From positions 1-47,522 of the forward strand of contig NZ_JAQGNT010000083.1 of NCBI RefSeq assembly GCF_028291725.1: DNA of 47,522 nucleotides, written 5' to 3'. Both the position numbers and the translations under genes were made by a program. Source of the stretch: Hydrocarboniphaga sp. (GTDB lineage: Bacteria; Pseudomonadota; Gammaproteobacteria; Nevskiales; Nevskiaceae). Positions 17,975-27,082 of this stretch are shown piece after piece. Under the pieces are notes generated by a model. That model was not told the origin of the DNA. It searched no databases and saw only the letters and a program-made list of their open reading frames with translations. Numbering within the stretch: position 1 is the stretch's first letter; each line of letters opens with the position of its first letter.

Positions 17975-19633
17975 CTAGGCCGGCCAGGCGCGATCGATCA
18001 GATGATCGAAGCGGGTGTGCGCCAGCAGCGTGCCGAAGGCCAGGCCATGTTCGCCGCCGAGCCGGCTGCCACAAAACGCCTGCGCGACGACCGGGTCGCC
18101 GGCGCGCAACAGCAGGGCGCCCTGCAGGCACAGCGCCATGCGCTCGACCAGATCACGCGAACGCACTTCCCAGGTGCCGGGATCGTCGAGCGCGGTGGCT
18201 AGACGCGACACTTCCCCGTCGAAACAGCGGTCTGCGCCACGCGCGGTCGACAGCTCAGTGAACAAGGCTTCGCGCGACTGCGAGTCGCGGCCGAGCGCAC
18301 GCAGCACATCGAGGCATTGCACGTTGCCGCTGCCTTCCCAGATCGAGTTCAGCGGCGCCTGCCGGTACAGCCGCGGCATGATCGACTCCTCGACATAGCC
18401 CGCGCCGCCCAGACATTCCTGCGCCTCGTTGACCAGCGCCGGCGCGCGCTTGCAGTTCCAGTACTTGCCGGCCGCGGTCAGGATCCGCGCCAGTGCGCTC
18501 TCGCCGGAATCGACCGCACGCGCGGTTCGCATCGCCAGCGCGGTCGCGGCTTCGGTTTCGATCGCCAGATCGGCCAGCACGTTCTTCATCAGCGGCTGCT
18601 CGACCAGCAGACGGCCGAAGGCCTTGCGATGGCGGCAGTGATGGATCGCCTGCACCAGTGCCTGGCGCATCAGCGCCGCGGAGCCGGTCATGCAGTCGAG
18701 CCGCGTCAGCGCGACCATCTCCAGGATCGTCGCGACGCCGCGGCCTTCTTCGCCGACGCGTTCGGCCCAGGCATTCTGAAACTCGACTTCGCTCGAGGCG
18801 TTGCTCCAGTCGCCGAGCTTGTCCTTCAGGCGCTGGATGCGGATCGCATTGCGGGTCCCATCCGGCAGCAGCTTCGGCATCAGGAAGCAGCTCAGTCCGG
18901 AGCCGGCCTGCGCCAGCACCAGCCAGGCATCGCACATCGGCGCCGAGAAAAACCATTTGTGGCCGACGATGCGATAGCCGTCATCGGATTCGAACGCGCG
19001 GCTCGTGTTGGCGCGCACGTCGGAGCCGCCCTGTTTCTCGGTCATGCCCATGCCGATCGTGCAGCCGCGCTTGTCTGCCGCAGGCAGGACTCGCGCGTCG
19101 TATTCCAGCGAGGTGATGCGAGGCAGCCACTGCGCGGCCAGCGTCGGCGCATGCTTCAGGGCCGGGACCGCGGCATAGGTCATCGTCAGCGGGCAGCTGG
19201 TACCCGCCTCCGCCTGGTAATGAAGATAAGCCAGCGCCGATCGTGCGACCTGGGCCCCGGGCCGCTGATGCCGCCACGCGAAACTGTGAACGCCATGCTG
19301 CATCGCGAGCGTCATCACCCGGTGATAGGCCGGATGAAATTCGACTTCGTCGATGCGATGGCCGTAGCGATCGAAAGTCTTCAGCTTCGGCTTGTTCTCG
19401 TTGGCTGCGAAACCCAGATCCAGCAACTCGCCGCCGCTGACCGCGCCGTAGCCGGCCAGAGCATCGCCCGCCCAGGCCGCATGCTCACGCTCTACCGCGT
19501 CGCGCAGCGGCGCATCGGATTCGTAAGCGTTGTAGTCCCGCAGCGGCGGTGCTTGATTCTCGACGTCGTGAGTGAAAAACGGCTCGATCGAAATCGCGGC
19601 GCTGGCGCCCTCATCGGCAGATGCATTCGGCAT
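17975..19633 (-). CDS. AidB-like acyl-CoA dehydrogenase family protein
   Basis: This 552-residue FAD-dependent enzyme matches the AidB branch of the acyl-CoA dehydrogenase family (E. coli AidB 541). It has the N-terminal extension (FFTHDVENQAPPLRDYNAYE), the FAD/substrate motif GMGMTEKQGGSDVRANT, KWFFSAPMCDAWLVLAQ, and the C-terminal domain segments CLGGAGYVEESIMPRLYRQA followed by PLNSIWEGSGNVQ. AidB is linked to the response to alkylating agents and can bind DNA; related proteins may be isovaleryl-CoA dehydrogenases. No Ada box or other regulatory gene is visible nearby. It is transcribed alone. Confidence 0.88.
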   Translation of the reverse strand: MPNASADEGASAAISIEPFFTHDVENQAPPLRDYNAYESDAPLRDAVEREHAAWAGDALAGYGAVSGGELLDLGFAANENKPKLKTFDRYGHRIDEVEFHPAYHRVMTLAMQHGVHSFAWRHQRPGAQVARSALAYLHYQAEAGTSCPLTMTYAAVPALKHAPTLAAQWLPRITSLEYDARVLPAADKRGCTIGMGMTEKQGGSDVRANTSRAFESDDGYRIVGHKWFFSAPMCDAWLVLAQAGSGLSCFLMPKLLPDGTRNAIRIQRLKDKLGDWSNASSEVEFQNAWAERVGEEGRGVATILEMVALTRLDCMTGSAALMRQALVQAIHHCRHRKAFGRLLVEQPLMKNVLADLAIETEAATALAMRTARAVDSGESALARILTAAGKYWNCKRAPALVNEAQECLGGAGYVEESIMPRLYRQAPLNSIWEGSGNVQCLDVLRALGRDSQSREALFTELSTARGADRCFDGEVSRLATALDDPGTWEVRSRDLVERMALCLQGALLLRAGDPVVAQAFCGSRLGGEHGLAFGTLLAHTRFDHLIDRAWPA

Positions 19634-19731
19634 AACGGATGGCCTGGCGTGAACCTGATGAATTAGACCACGTCATCGCAACGACGATCGTCGCGACCGT
19701 CAAAAGACTGATCGAAAACGCTCAACAACTC

Positions 19732-19760
19732 TTGTTAGCCAGAAACCAGTCGCCTATACT
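19732..19760 (+). promoter_or_regulatory. Stable-RNA promoter for tRNA-Ala/tRNA-Glu
   Basis: TTGTTA (19732-19737) and TATACT (19755-19760) are exactly 17 bp apart. They are followed by a GC-rich discriminator, GCGCGCCC, of the kind seen at stringently controlled tRNA and rRNA promoters. The tRNA-Ala gene starts 16 bp after the -10 box. Confidence 0.85.
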
Positions 19761-19776
19761 GCGCGCCCTCGGAAAC

Positions 19777-19852
19777 GGGGCTATAGCTCAGCTGGGAGAG
19801 CGCCTGCATGGCATGCAGGAGGTCGTCGGTTCGATCCCGACTAGCTCCACCA
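19777..19852 (+). tRNA. tRNA-Ala (GGC)
   Basis: A 76-nt cloverleaf with encoded CCA. The acceptor GGGGCTA pairs with TAGCTCC (one G-U). The anticodon stem CCTGC/GCAGG encloses ATGGCAT, giving GGC. It is the first gene of a two-tRNA unit. Confidence 0.97.
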
Positions 19853-19868
19853 AAGTTTGTTCAACGAC

Positions 19869-19944
19869 GTTCCCATCGTCTAGAGGCCTAGGACACGTCC
19901 CTTTCACGGATGTAACAGGGGTTCGAATCCCCTTGGGAACGCCA
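19869..19944 (+). tRNA. tRNA-Glu (TTC)
   Basis: A 76-nt cloverleaf with GCCA at the 3' end. The acceptor GTTCCCA pairs with TGGGAAC. The anticodon region CCCTTTCACGG gives TTC. It lies 16 bp after tRNA-Ala on the same transcript. No clear intrinsic terminator follows in 19945-20115. Confidence 0.97.
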
Positions 19945-20115
19945 TTCATTTCAATGCACTATGTAAGCTGCGCTGAAATTCTGCTCACCGTGTAAAGCTG
20001 GCGCACAAAATCGAGTGCGCGCTACTTCATCCTCTAGCGAGGTAGCGACAGGGCGCCACAGTTGCCGGGGCCTCAGATTCAGATACTCTGCCTGCATTGT
20101 CAGGGTCTGAATCAA

Positions 20116-20597
20116 ATGCCTGAAGAGCTGGGAAAAGACGTTGTAGCGCTCCTCGCGTACCTACTGCCAGGCTTCGTCGCGGGATGGGTTTATTACGGGC
20201 TAACTTCGCACCCGAAACCCTCCCAGTTCAAACGCGTAGTACAGGCCTTAATCCTCACGCTGATTATCCAGGCGATCACACCCGCTCTTCAGTGGTGTTT
20301 CGAGCTGATCGGCCAACTGCACAGCTTCAGACCCTGGGACCAGTATGCCGCCGGGCTTACTACCCTGGCGCTAGGGTTTTCGTTAGGGACGGGAATGGCC
20401 TACCTGACGGCTACCCCTAAGAATGGCCTATCGACAGCAGCAGGGGACACTTCTACATCATGCAGCCAGCCTGGATTGATGAGCACGACGTTGCTCTTGA
20501 TCTGTCGGCCTTGGACGGCATCCTGATTAATGTGACCGACGTAAAGTGGGTCGAATTTCTGAAGCCAGAAGAACCGAGTACAGGAGCAAACCCGTGA
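20116..20597 (+). pseudogene. DUF6338 family membrane protein, broken by deletion and frameshift
   Basis: From ATG 20116 the frame encodes a typical DUF6338 N-terminus: a short start, AYLLPGFVAGWVYYGLT, then SQFKRVVQALILTLIIQAIT and a further membrane helix. After about position 20405 the frame loses similarity and runs to a stop at 20526. The family C-terminus is found in another frame from 20421: EWPIDSSRGHFYIMQPAWID, then DVKWVEFLKPEEP and a TGA at 20595. A TAA at 20418 closes that frame on its left. The segment normally between the helices and the WP..GHF motif is missing. I conclude an internal deletion that also shifted the frame. A TTG start at 20062 is possible but less likely. Confidence 0.75.
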
Positions 20598-20725
20598 GCA
20601 ATCCAAATAGAAAAGGCAGTAACCCGCCACCGCCGACCCGAGTCCCGACCCGGGACAACTCCAACCCAACCCCAACAAGCACCAGGCCCGCTCCTTCCCC
20701 CAGCCCGCCGCCTGCGAAGAAGTAG
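20594..20725 (+). CDS. Proline-rich 43-residue protein coupled to the DUF6338 gene
   Basis: A GTG at 20594 overlaps the TGA of the DUF6338 C-terminal frame in a GTGA junction, a common sign of translational coupling. The product begins MSNPNRKGSNPPPPTR and ends PSPSPPPAKK, so it is basic, proline-rich and probably disordered. A preceding ACAGGAGCAAA (about 20579-20589) can serve as ribosome-binding site. No function is known to me. Because the upstream gene is broken, coupled translation may now fail. The rest of the gap up to 20812 holds only the ribosome-binding site of the next gene. Confidence 0.5.
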   Translation: MSNPNRKGSNPPPPTRVPTRDNSNPTPTSTRPAPSPSPPPAKK

Positions 20726-20812
20726 CCGCCAAGCCAATACGTCGTCCCTAGTGCTGCGTTGAACGTGTAGTCTTGGAACCCGGCATTACGCCTGGATCCG
20801 ATAAGGACATCG

Positions 20813-22270
20813 ATGAAGCGCCTCAGCCTGCTCGACGCCTGCTTCCTCAACATGGAGTCGGTCGAGACCCCGATGCACGTCGGCGTGCTGCTGACTTTCA
20901 AGCTGCCGGCCAAAGCCGGGCCCGACTACCTGAGCCAGCTGGTCGCGCGGCTGCGCGGTTATCCGGTGAGCCGGCCGCCGTTCAATCACGTGCTCGCGCA
21001 GGGCCTGCTCGCCAGGCTCGCACCCGCCTGGGAAATCACCCAGGACGTCGATCTGGACTATCACCTGCGCCATTCGGCACTGCCGCGCCCGGGCGGCGAA
21101 CGCGAACTCGGCGTGCTGATCTCAAGGCTGCACTCCCATCCGCTGGACCTCAGCCGGCCGCCATGGGAATGTCATGTGATCGAAGGGCTGGAGAACCAGC
21201 GCTTCGCGATCTATTTCAAAGGGCATCACGCTGCCGTCGATGGCATGGGCGGCCTGCGCATACTCAAGTCCTGGCTATCGGAAGACTTGGCCCTGCTGAA
21301 CCAGCCGCCGCCCTGGGCGATGCCGCTGCCAGTCAGTGTGCGCCTGCCGAGCCAGGGGCCGCTGGCTCCATTCCAGCAGTGGCTGGCCCGCGCCCGTTCG
21401 CAGCTGCTGGCGGTACCGGAGCTGTATCGCAGCCTCGCGCGTGCCGCCCAGGAATATCCCAACGGCAGCATCAGCGCGCTGTTCAAGGCGCCGCACAGCA
21501 CGCTCAACGCCAACATCGGCGGCCAGCGTCGCTTTGCGACACAGAGCCTGAGACTCTCGCGCTTCAAAAAACTGGCAGAGAGCAGTGGCGCGTCCGTGAA
21601 CGACATCGTGCTCGCCGTGGTCGGCGGCGCGTTGCGCCGATATCTGCTCGAGCTGGAAGCGCTGCCGCGGCTGTCGCTGGTGTCGATGGTGCCGGTCGCG
21701 CTGCGCCCGCAGCGCGGCAGAGTCGGCGGCAACTCGATGAGCGGATTGATCGTCGATCTCGAAACGCAGCTGGCCGATCCTACCGAGCGACTGTCGGCGA
21801 TCAATACCTCGACCCTGGCCGGCAAACGCCACGTGCAGCGCATGTCGCGCGCCGCGCTGGCGCAATACAGCCTGCTGCTGATGGCGCCGCTGACCTTGGG
21901 CCAGATCACGCGGTCGGCAACACGGCTGCCGCCGCTGTTCAACCTGATCGTGTCGAACGTACAGGCATCGAAGCAGAAACTTTATTTCGATGGCGCCGAA
22001 CTCGACGGCATGTTTCCGCTGTCGGTGCTGTTCCGCGGCCAGGCACTGAACGTGACCGTGCTCGGCTATGCCGACGCGCTGACTTTCAGCTTTACCGCCT
22101 GCCGCAATGCGGTGCCCAGTGTGCAGCGTCTCGCCGTGCATGCCGGCGATGCGCTGAACGAACTCGAGCAGGCGCTGGGCATCACCGACACCAGCGCACT
22201 GCGAGTGGTCTCAATCCACAGTGCGCCGCGCACGCGCAAGCGGTTTGCAGCTGCCACTGATGGACCCTAG
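20813..22270 (+). CDS. Wax ester synthase/diacylglycerol acyltransferase (WS/DGAT)
   Basis: The enzyme joins fatty acyl-CoA to long-chain alcohols or diacylglycerol, making wax esters or triacylglycerol stored as inclusions. The 485-residue length is typical. The N-terminus has the family motif LSLLDACFLNMES, close to the PLSPxDxxFL pattern. The active-site motif HHAAVDG spans residues 138-144, with His139 as the expected catalytic base. A later motif, NDIVLAVVGGALRRYL, matches the conserved ND helix. The C-terminal SNVQAS and GYADALTFSF segments fit as well. The start has an AAGGA site. Its 3' end overlaps the convergent serine-hydrolase gene by 60 bp. Confidence 0.93.
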   Translation: MKRLSLLDACFLNMESVETPMHVGVLLTFKLPAKAGPDYLSQLVARLRGYPVSRPPFNHVLAQGLLARLAPAWEITQDVDLDYHLRHSALPRPGGERELGVLISRLHSHPLDLSRPPWECHVIEGLENQRFAIYFKGHHAAVDGMGGLRILKSWLSEDLALLNQPPPWAMPLPVSVRLPSQGPLAPFQQWLARARSQLLAVPELYRSLARAAQEYPNGSISALFKAPHSTLNANIGGQRRFATQSLRLSRFKKLAESSGASVNDIVLAVVGGALRRYLLELEALPRLSLVSMVPVALRPQRGRVGGNSMSGLIVDLETQLADPTERLSAINTSTLAGKRHVQRMSRAALAQYSLLLMAPLTLGQITRSATRLPPLFNLIVSNVQASKQKLYFDGAELDGMFPLSVLFRGQALNVTVLGYADALTFSFTACRNAVPSVQRLAVHAGDALNELEQALGITDTSALRVVSIHSAPRTRKRFAAATDGP

Positions 22271-23491
22271 CACGCCGCCCATCGGCACCAGCTGATCCAC
22301 CGACAGCGTCTTGCCGCTGTTGACGAAGCCGACCGAAATATCGCGAGCCGGATCAGCCCAGCAGATCGTAGTCAGAAAACCCAGGTGCCCGAAGGCGCTA
22401 CGGCAATCCCGGCCATAGATGCCTGCCGGCCATTCACCCAGCACGAAACCGGCGCTGAACCGCACCGGCAGCAACAAGGTACGGTCGATATGAATCGGCC
22501 CGGCCGGGCGAATCGCCTCGGCCACCGTCTCCGGCTTGAAAATCTGCCTGCCCTTGTACTCGCCGCGCTGCAGCAGCATCTGGTAGAACGCGCCGGCATC
22601 ATCACTCGTCGCGTAGATATTGCCGGCCGGAATCACCGAGGACATGAAGCCGGCACTGTTGGAGACGTCGGTGACTCGCTCGAACGACGCGCCCAGCACA
22701 TTGTGGATATACGTGGTCAGCGGGAACCACGAGCGCGGACCGGTGCAGTAGTTCAGCGCCACTTTTGCCCGCTGCTGCTCGGGCACGCCGAAGCTCATGC
22801 TTTTCAAGCCCATAGGCTCGGCGATCATGTCGCGCAGCAGATCGCGCAGCTGCGCACCGGATATGCGCTGAGCCAGCTCACCCAGGATGAAACCACCGGT
22901 AATCGCGTGATAACTCTGCGCATTGCCATCGGCATTGATCGGCTTGGCGGCACACAGCCGTGCGACCACCGAATCCCAGTCGAACAACATTTCCGGCGTG
23001 GCACCCTCCGGCACGCGCGGAATGCCGGCGCGATGCGCCAGCAGATGCCGCACCGTCGTCGCACCCTTTCCTTCTGCCGCATATTCCGGAATGAAGCGCG
23101 CGATGCGGTCGTCGAGCCCCAGCTGACGCTGCTCGACCAGCTTGTGCACCAGCATCGCGGTAATCGCCTTGGACGCCGAGAACAGGCAGACCGGCGTCTC
23201 GTTGGTGCACAGCAAGCCCGGCCTGCGTCCATCGCCGAGCTGGGCATGGCCGATGCTGCGACGGATCACGATCCGGCCCTTGCGCCGCAACGTCAGCGAG
23301 ATCGCCGGCTGCAATCCGGTGCGATACAAGCGCTCGATGCTGTGCCAGATCTTGTCGACCTGAGCTTGGGTCATGTCGACCGATTCCGGATCGACTTCAG
23401 CCGCGACGTCGCGGGTCGTCACGCTCCGCAGGTCCACTGGGACAGGCAGCCGGTTCGGCTTAAGGATGGATTTCAGCAACATCGGGCTCAT
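22211..23491 (-). CDS. Serine hydrolase, beta-lactamase/esterase (class C-like) family
   Basis: This 426-residue protein has the penicillin-binding-like fold of EstB-type esterases. The nucleophile motif Ser-X-X-Lys is SASK at residues 105-108. The second motif tyrosine is probably Tyr194 in SYHAITGG. The KTG-like third motif is less clear, with HLGFLTT a candidate. No signal peptide is seen, so a cytoplasmic esterase or lipase acting near lipid stores is more likely than a beta-lactamase. It overlaps DUF2505 upstream by 4 bp (ATGA), so the two are coupled. Its 3' end overlaps the WS/DGAT gene convergently. Confidence 0.85.
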   Translation of the reverse strand: MSPMLLKSILKPNRLPVPVDLRSVTTRDVAAEVDPESVDMTQAQVDKIWHSIERLYRTGLQPAISLTLRRKGRIVIRRSIGHAQLGDGRRPGLLCTNETPVCLFSASKAITAMLVHKLVEQRQLGLDDRIARFIPEYAAEGKGATTVRHLLAHRAGIPRVPEGATPEMLFDWDSVVARLCAAKPINADGNAQSYHAITGGFILGELAQRISGAQLRDLLRDMIAEPMGLKSMSFGVPEQQRAKVALNYCTGPRSWFPLTTYIHNVLGASFERVTDVSNSAGFMSSVIPAGNIYATSDDAGAFYQMLLQRGEYKGRQIFKPETVAEAIRPAGPIHIDRTLLLPVRFSAGFVLGEWPAGIYGRDCRSAFGHLGFLTTICWADPARDISVGFVNSGKTLSVDQLVPMGGVLGSISGSCKPLARARRTVD

Positions 23492-23985
23492 GCGTAGTCC
23501 GCCAGCAGCTTGATCGAGACTTGTCCGTCGGCGGCCGTTCGACGCTGCACGTCCCCGGCAATCAGCTTTTCGATTTTACCGCCGATCAGCGGGATGCCAC
23601 AGCGCACTTGCCAGTCCAGCTTCAATACGCTGGTCTTGGCGCTGTCGGCTTCGAGCTTCATGTCGGCATGCACACTCGCCGGTGCACCGCCGATCTCGAT
23701 ATCGATCGTGCCGACGCGCCGGGAAACATGCCAGGCATCGACCTGACCGACGCGGATCGCGTCACCGATCAGCTTCCTGGCGAAGTCCGGCACACGGGTC
23801 TCGCCAGCGGCGCGAAAACGATAGCGCAAACTGAAGCTATCACCTGCCACGTGCTGCGTCACGGCGAAATCCGATACTTCCAGCGCCTGGTACTTGCGCT
23901 CGAAATAAGCCGGATCGGTAAACATCTTCATCACCACGTCGACGGGCTTCGGGTACTTCAGTTCACTTGTGAATTTCACGGCCAT
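23488..23985 (-). CDS. DUF2505 domain-containing protein
   Basis: This 165-residue protein matches DUF2505 over its whole length. It begins FTSELKYPKPVDVVMKMFTDPAYF and contains FSLRYRFRAAGETRVPDFARK. The family has a START/SRPBCC-like look, a single domain that may bind a lipid or other hydrophobic ligand, but no function is established. No signal peptide is seen. It is coupled by a 4-bp overlap to the downstream serine hydrolase, and both lie next to wax-ester synthase, which suggests a lipid-related role. Confidence 0.75.
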   Translation of the reverse strand: MAVKFTSELKYPKPVDVVMKMFTDPAYFERKYQALEVSDFAVTQHVAGDSFSLRYRFRAAGETRVPDFARKLIGDAIRVGQVDAWHVSRRVGTIDIEIGGAPASVHADMKLEADSAKTSVLKLDWQVRCGIPLIGGKIEKLIAGDVQRRTAADGQVSIKLLADYA

Positions 23986-24017
23986 AGCGACATCGATCTC
24001 ACAAGAACGGCATCTAT

Positions 24018-24048
24018 AAAAAAACCGCCGGGGGCTACCCGGCGGCTT
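24018..24048 (-). terminator. Terminator downstream of the DUF1329 gene
   Basis: CCGCCGGG (24025-24032) pairs with CCCGGCGG (24038-24045) around a 5-nt loop. On the minus strand the stem is followed by a run of seven T's (A's at 24018-24024). Confidence 0.85.
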
Positions 24049-24082
24049 TGAAACTCAAGCGCTCGACGATAAGGCTTGCGCC

Positions 24083-25435
24083 CTACTTCGTCGTCATCTT
24101 CTGCACCGAACTGGCGTTGAAGAAGTCGTCGTTGTACTTCACCGACAGATCATAAGGCTGATCTTCGTTGAACGCGGCCGTGATGAAATAGCGGCCCGAG
24201 TCGAAGTGATAGATCACTTCCGGCACGGTCGACGCAGCCTGGATGTTGTAACCGATGACCAGGTGGCCTTCATGCAGCTGAACCAGCTGATTGCGGCTGT
24301 CGTAATTGTCTTCGGCCACGATGTTCCAGGAGTCTTCGTCGAGGTACATCGTGCGCTTGTGGAAGGTGTGGCTGGTGCCTTCCTTCAGGTTCGCCTCGAC
24401 CACCCAGACGCGGTGCAGCTCGTAGCGCGACAGATCCTGGTTCAGATGCTTCGGACGAATCAGATCCTTGTACTTGACCGTATTGCCGGCGATCTTGTTG
24501 CTATCGTACGGGATGAACATTTCCTTCTTGCCGAGCAGCTTCCAGTTGAAGCGCTCGAGCGAGCCGTTGAACATGTCCACCTGATCGTAGAACTGGTGGC
24601 CGTCGGTGCCCTCGTAGGGGTTGTCGCAGCACACCGTCGGCGCACGGCGGATGCGCTTCAGAGCCGGCGTATAAAGCCAGGCCGCGCGGCCTGCCTCACC
24701 GGTACCCGCTTTTTCGTGCACGAGGATGAAGGTGCCGGCCAGACGCGGCGGCGCAACCGTGCGCGACAGATAACGCAGAAACTCGCCGGAGTCCTTGGTC
24801 AGCGGAACCTGCTTGCTGATCGAGCCGTAGTAGAACGCCGCGTCTTCGATGATCTTGGTCAGCTGGAACGAGCCGTCGCGCTGCACGATCATCTGGTTGT
24901 TGTAACGCTTGGCCGCTTCACCGCGGAACTTCAGCTTGTGGTTCCAGACCGGTTCCGCACCGGTCTTCGGGATCGGAAACGGGAAGCCGAGCTTGCAGTT
25001 GTCGAGAATGTCGGTGCCGATCATCTCGCAGGTGGTCGCGTTCTTGACCGTCGCGGTTTTGATCTCTTCCGGGAAGTTCACGTCACGATGCGTCGGATAG
25101 ACGTTCATCTTGTACGTGTCGTAGTTCTTCAGCAGCCACTTGTGACCTTCGGTCAGCTTGTCGGCGTACTGATCCATGTTCGCCTTGGTGATGGTGAACT
25201 TGGGCTTGTCGGCGTCGATCTTGGCGTCGTGCGGGAACTCGCCCTTCAGATCGCCATGCTTGCTCGCCGGCGTCCATTCGGGAATCGAGCCGTCCTTGTT
25301 GCCGGCCTTTTCGGCGCCGACCGGAGTCAGATCCTTGCCGAGTTTGCCAGCTTCATCGGGGCCAACCTTTGCCGCGGCAAGTGCTGCATAAGCAATGCAG
25401 AACGCACCGACCGCTACAGCGAAGCGCTGTTTCAT
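24083..25435 (-). CDS. DUF1329 domain-containing exported protein
   Basis: This 450-residue protein has a Sec signal peptide (MKQRFAVAVGAFCIAYAALA, cleavage near residue 23) and one full DUF1329 domain. Diagnostic segments are LTPVGAEKAGNKDGSIPEW, AAWLYTPALKRIRRAP, ELHRVWVVEANLKEGTSHTF and YLDEDSWNIVAEDNYD. The domain has a LolA-like periplasmic fold in related proteins and often occurs with DUF1302 proteins and RND/MMPL transporters, suggesting lipid or hydrophobic compound transport; none of those is adjacent here. The start at 25435 was preferred over an upstream one because of its AGGAGAGG site and signal peptide. Confidence 0.88.
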   Translation of the reverse strand: MKQRFAVAVGAFCIAYAALAAAKVGPDEAGKLGKDLTPVGAEKAGNKDGSIPEWTPASKHGDLKGEFPHDAKIDADKPKFTITKANMDQYADKLTEGHKWLLKNYDTYKMNVYPTHRDVNFPEEIKTATVKNATTCEMIGTDILDNCKLGFPFPIPKTGAEPVWNHKLKFRGEAAKRYNNQMIVQRDGSFQLTKIIEDAAFYYGSISKQVPLTKDSGEFLRYLSRTVAPPRLAGTFILVHEKAGTGEAGRAAWLYTPALKRIRRAPTVCCDNPYEGTDGHQFYDQVDMFNGSLERFNWKLLGKKEMFIPYDSNKIAGNTVKYKDLIRPKHLNQDLSRYELHRVWVVEANLKEGTSHTFHKRTMYLDEDSWNIVAEDNYDSRNQLVQLHEGHLVIGYNIQAASTVPEVIYHFDSGRYFITAAFNEDQPYDLSVKYNDDFFNASSVQKMTTK

Positions 25436-25629
25436 GGTACCTCTCCTCACTAGGGGCCGAGTCGTTCTTACCCGCTCGGTTATCGTTGATGAAAACTGAC
25501 GCGGGATGCTAGCCAATTCCCGTCAAACTTCCAAACATTTCCCGCCTCCAAACGCCAAGCCATCGGCAGCGTACTGCTTGAAAAATCCATGATGTCGGCA
25601 ACTGACAAAACCGTCAGCAGGTCGTTGAA

Positions 25630-27048
25630 TCAAGCCTTTTCCAGCTTCGGCAACGCGTCGAGCAAGGGCTGACGCGCACTGAACTCGGATCGCAGATGCG
25701 CCAGCATGATGAAGACTCCGGCCAGGCGCCGATGCAGGAACACGATCTCGCGCGGCGGAACCCGAAAATGCACCGACAGGGCATTCTTGGCACCAGCCTG
25801 AGCCGCACGCATCGGCAGATCGCTTTCACCCCAGCGGTAGTCGCCGCTGGGAGTCAACAAAGCAGCAGGAATCCTGCCCTCGGCAGGATCGGTGAATGGC
25901 TCGACGATCGTCTCACACATCTCGGAGAACGCCTGCATCGCAGCCTTAGGAAATCCAGCTTGAATCAGCCCGATTTCAATGGCACCTCGCTCGATCAAGG
26001 CGTGATCGTGCTCGATCGCGCCGCGCACGATGCAGGCATAGGATTTGACGAACTTGCGCTCGAAACGGCGCGTCGCGCCGAAATCGATCAACACGATGCG
26101 ATCTTCGCCGTCGGGGTCGACGCGGAAGCGGTAATTGCCGAAATGCGGATCAGTCTGCACCAGCCCCCAATCGAAGAATTCGGTCAGGAACAGCTCGATG
26201 AAGGCCTCGCCCAGACGATCGCGGCGGGCCTGGGACAGATTCTGCACCGCCGCCGCGCGGATGCTGCAACCGCTCTCGTAGCTCGTCGTCAGCACACGCG
26301 AGCCGCAGTACTCGCCGACGACCTGCGGCACCGCAAAGCGCTGGTCCCCGGCCAGGCGCCTGGCGAAATCCTCGGTAAATTTGCGCTCGGCGATGTAGTC
26401 GACTTCCTGCACCAGCATCTCGCGCAGCTCGGCGAAAATCGGGCCGATGTCGAGTCCCTTGGGCGTCAGCCGCGACATCAGCAGCAGCCGCGACAGCGTC
26501 TTGATATCGCTGTCGATAGCGTCGGCGACGCCTGGGTATTGTATTTTGACGACCAGTTCCAGGCCGTCGCGCTTGCGGCGAGCGCGGTGCGCCTGGCCCA
26601 GCGAGGCAGCGGCCATCGGCTCTTCGTCGATGTCGAGTTCACGCAGCCTGTCCCGGCCGAGTTGCTGATCGAGCACCGGCTTGACGTACTTCCAGGACAC
26701 CGCGGGAGTGTCGTCCTGAAGCGTCGATAAGACCTCGACAGCCTCCTCCGGCAGAAAATACTGTCCGTACAGCGACAGCATCTGCCCAGCCTTCATCACG
26801 CTGCCCTTGAGCTGCCCAAGTTCGTCGGCCAGGATCTGGGCCTGTTTTTGATAAAAGCCGCGGTTGGCTTCGTCCCGTGAGATGTTGCCGCGGAAAATAT
26901 TGCGGATACTGTGAGCGACAATGCTGCTGCCGGCACCGAAGCCCAGCTTGGTCAAGGCGAGATTGCGTTCGAACGGCCGTGTTTTCAGGCGATCCATACC
27001 GGGCTTTCTGATCAGCGGCTGGGGCGAATCGTCGCTATGCTCCGACAT
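25630..27048 (-). CDS. ABC1/UbiB (AarF) family atypical kinase
   Basis: This 472-residue protein belongs to the ABC1/ADCK/UbiB family, whose members support ubiquinone synthesis or lipid handling. Visible motifs: KxGQ in LKGSVMKAGQMLSLYG, the alanine-rich loop AAASLGQAH that replaces a glycine loop, VVKIQYPG, the catalytic segment QTDPHFGNY and the metal-binding DFG in VLIDFGATRRF. No strong membrane helix is obvious at the C-terminus, unlike canonical UbiB, so a distinct ABC1 subgroup is likely. The start at 27048 has a GAGGG site; the longer upstream frame overlaps the divergent gene. Confidence 0.87.
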   Translation of the reverse strand: MSEHSDDSPQPLIRKPGMDRLKTRPFERNLALTKLGFGAGSSIVAHSIRNIFRGNISRDEANRGFYQKQAQILADELGQLKGSVMKAGQMLSLYGQYFLPEEAVEVLSTLQDDTPAVSWKYVKPVLDQQLGRDRLRELDIDEEPMAAASLGQAHRARRKRDGLELVVKIQYPGVADAIDSDIKTLSRLLLMSRLTPKGLDIGPIFAELREMLVQEVDYIAERKFTEDFARRLAGDQRFAVPQVVGEYCGSRVLTTSYESGCSIRAAAVQNLSQARRDRLGEAFIELFLTEFFDWGLVQTDPHFGNYRFRVDPDGEDRIVLIDFGATRRFERKFVKSYACIVRGAIEHDHALIERGAIEIGLIQAGFPKAAMQAFSEMCETIVEPFTDPAEGRIPAALLTPSGDYRWGESDLPMRAAQAGAKNALSVHFRVPPREIVFLHRRLAGVFIMLAHLRSEFSARQPLLDALPKLEKA

Positions 27049-27082
27049 GCCCACCCTCTTCTGACCTGATAGACCACCTACG

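Noticed and set aside
22211-23491. Assignment of the serine hydrolase as a true antibiotic-resistance beta-lactamase
   Set aside because: It has no signal peptide and the second motif is YHA rather than YAN/YSN. An esterase-like family member next to lipid genes is more likely.
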